Part shown: positions 5,615-6,034 of the stretch, one piece after another
How the letters are laid out: each line of letters begins with the position of its first letter
How positions within the stretch are numbered: position 1 is the stretch's first letter
Source of the DNA: Bacilli bacterium
Lineage (GTDB): Bacteria; Bacillota_I; Bacilli_A; ML615J-28; CAG-698
Length of the DNA: 6,034 nt
Direction: 5' to 3'
Assembly (NCBI GenBank): GCA_028691715.1
Contig: JAQUYR010000075.1
Coordinates: forward strand, 1 to 6,034
The notes under the pieces: generated by a model
Told to the model about the DNA's origin: nothing
Databases searched by the model: none
What the model saw: only the letters and a program-made list of their open reading frames with translations
Made by a program: the position numbers and the translations under genes

Positions 5615-5634
5615 ATTTTGTTTGAATACAAAAT
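5615..5634. promoter_or_regulatory. Palindrome over the -33 box, possible operator
   Basis: ATTTTGT (5615-5621) and ACAAAAT (5628-5634) form a perfect 7-bp inverted repeat with a 6-base spacer. It covers the -33 element of the plus-strand promoter. It also places a TTTG on the minus strand, so it could be a regulator site or part of a divergent promoter. No good minus-strand -7 box is seen at the right spacing. Confidence 0.35.
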
Positions 5635-5647
5635 ATGACTACTTTTG
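5617..5647 (+). promoter_or_regulatory. Bacteroidota-type promoter for the small RNA
   Basis: TTTG (5617-5620), a 19-base spacer and TACTTTTG (5640-5647) match the Bacteroidota consensus TTTG-N19-TAnnTTTG exactly. Transcription would start near 5652-5655 and run rightward into a hairpin-rich stretch that ends in a terminator. It is the only full match to this consensus that I found. Confidence 0.72.
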
Positions 5648-5653
5648 CATCTC

Positions 5654-5756
5654 AAAATTTCAAGGTTTGGGTTCGACAAGGTCTCAAACTTTCTCCTTAC
5701 CTAAGGAATCAAATTAAGAGAGATACGAACCGCCAAGTTTACACTCTCTTTTTTTA
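5654..5756 (+). ncRNA. Predicted small RNA of about 100 nt
   Basis: Promoter and terminator bracket about 103 nt with no start codon leading to a frame of useful length. Three hairpins are visible. The first is AAGGTTTG (5662-5669) with CAAACTTT (5685-5692), one G-U pair, with GGTTCGACAAGG in its loop. The second is TCCTT (5694-5698) with AAGGA (5703-5707). The third is AAGAGAG (5716-5722) with CTCTCTT (5744-5750), followed by the U-tract. It lies antiparallel to its neighbours, upstream of the small minus-strand genes. I do not recognise it as 6S RNA, tmRNA or another housekeeping RNA. A trans-acting sRNA, or a regulator for the adjacent accessory genes, is possible. Confidence 0.62.
5716..5756 (+). 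terminator. Intrinsic terminator of the small RNA
   Basis: A 7-bp stem, AAGAGAG/CTCTCTT, has a 21-base loop in which AAC and GTT can pair further. It is followed by an uninterrupted run of seven T (5749-5755) and then ATTTATT. The T-run is on the plus strand only, fitting rightward transcription. Confidence 0.7.
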
Positions 5757-5870
5757 TTTATTGTCGTCATAAATGTATTCTACATAATCTTATATCTTTT
5801 TTAATTTCTTATTTCAAATACTATGCCATATAGTAAATATTAATTAATTTAATCTTTTTATGACATAATG

Positions 5871-6034
5871 TCATTTATTTATCTCCAATTTCTCTACTGC
5901 TTCATAGATGTTAGTATAAGAGCCTGATTTGTCAGGGTTTTGCTTTGCTCTTTCTATTGCTTTTTCGAGTTTGTTATCTTTTAAAAGCTCTTCTACCCAT
6001 TTTGTTTTCTTTAGATAGTCTTCTTTTTTATTGT
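5871..6034 (-). CDS. C-terminal end of an unrecognised protein (5' part beyond right edge)
   Basis: An open frame enters from the right edge and ends at TGA (5871-5873), giving the last 53 residues. The segment is strongly hydrophilic and helical in character, with Lys/Glu-rich stretches (WVEELLKDNK, AIERAKQNPDKS), and ends EKLEINK. There is no motif I can name and no membrane segment. The stop codon overlaps a palindrome, ATGACAT-A-ATGTCAT (5860-5874), not followed by a T-run on the minus strand. Coding is supported by the uninterrupted frame and codon composition; function is unknown. Confidence 0.7.
   Translation of the reverse strand, partial: NKKEDYLKKTKWVEELLKDNKLEKAIERAKQNPDKSGSYTNIYEAVEKLEINK

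Noticed and set aside
5860..5874. Palindrome over the stop of the right-edge gene as terminator
   Set aside because: On the minus strand it is followed by AAAAA rather than T, so it does not fit intrinsic termination for that gene.

Overview
The window is very AT-rich. It uses A/T-rich translation starts with no Shine-Dalgarno box, and one intergenic region carries an exact match to the Bacteroidota promoter (TTTG, 19 bases, TACTTTTG). With a TIR-STING effector gene, this points to the phylum Bacteroidota; I cannot name the genus. All protein genes I can support lie on the minus strand. The gene content reads as a defence island: a restriction-modification type DNA methyltransferase, a complete CBASS operon, and small accessory proteins.

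Layout from left to right. Bases 1-1219 hold the first 406 codons of a beta-class DNA methyltransferase that runs off the left edge. Bases 1220-2473 contain no intact gene but are highly structured. They hold two diverged copies (about 1197-1492 and 2045-2341) of a unit made of a conserved upstream segment, a structured leader and the first eight codons of the methyltransferase. Between the copies lie ten tandem 22-bp units (1737-1956) and a terminator that pairs properly only as minus-strand RNA (1957-1998). In both leader copies the same helices can form although much of the paired sequence differs, and two of the helices would make a pseudoknot. The second copy opens only an 18-codon remnant (2011-2067).

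Bases 2474-4939 are a tight three-gene operon read right to left: a CD-NTase (cyclic oligonucleotide synthase), an E2-like conjugating enzyme fused to a SEC-C zinc motif, and a TIR-STING effector. The genes overlap by 14 and 4 bases. This is the layout of a 'type II short' CBASS system. On phage infection the CD-NTase would make a cyclic nucleotide, the E2 protein would prime the CD-NTase by acting on its C-terminus, and the STING domain would bind the signal so that the TIR domain destroys NAD+.

Bases 5032-5508 hold two small minus-strand genes, a 95-residue HNH-like zinc protein and a 43-residue basic protein. At 5617-5756 a plus-strand promoter, three hairpins and a U-tract terminator outline a likely small RNA of about 100 nt. 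The last 164 bases are the 3' end of an unrecognised minus-strand gene. The two points most worth following up are the covarying duplicated leader RNA and the pairing of a DncV-like CD-NTase and an E2-SEC-C protein with a TIR-STING effector.
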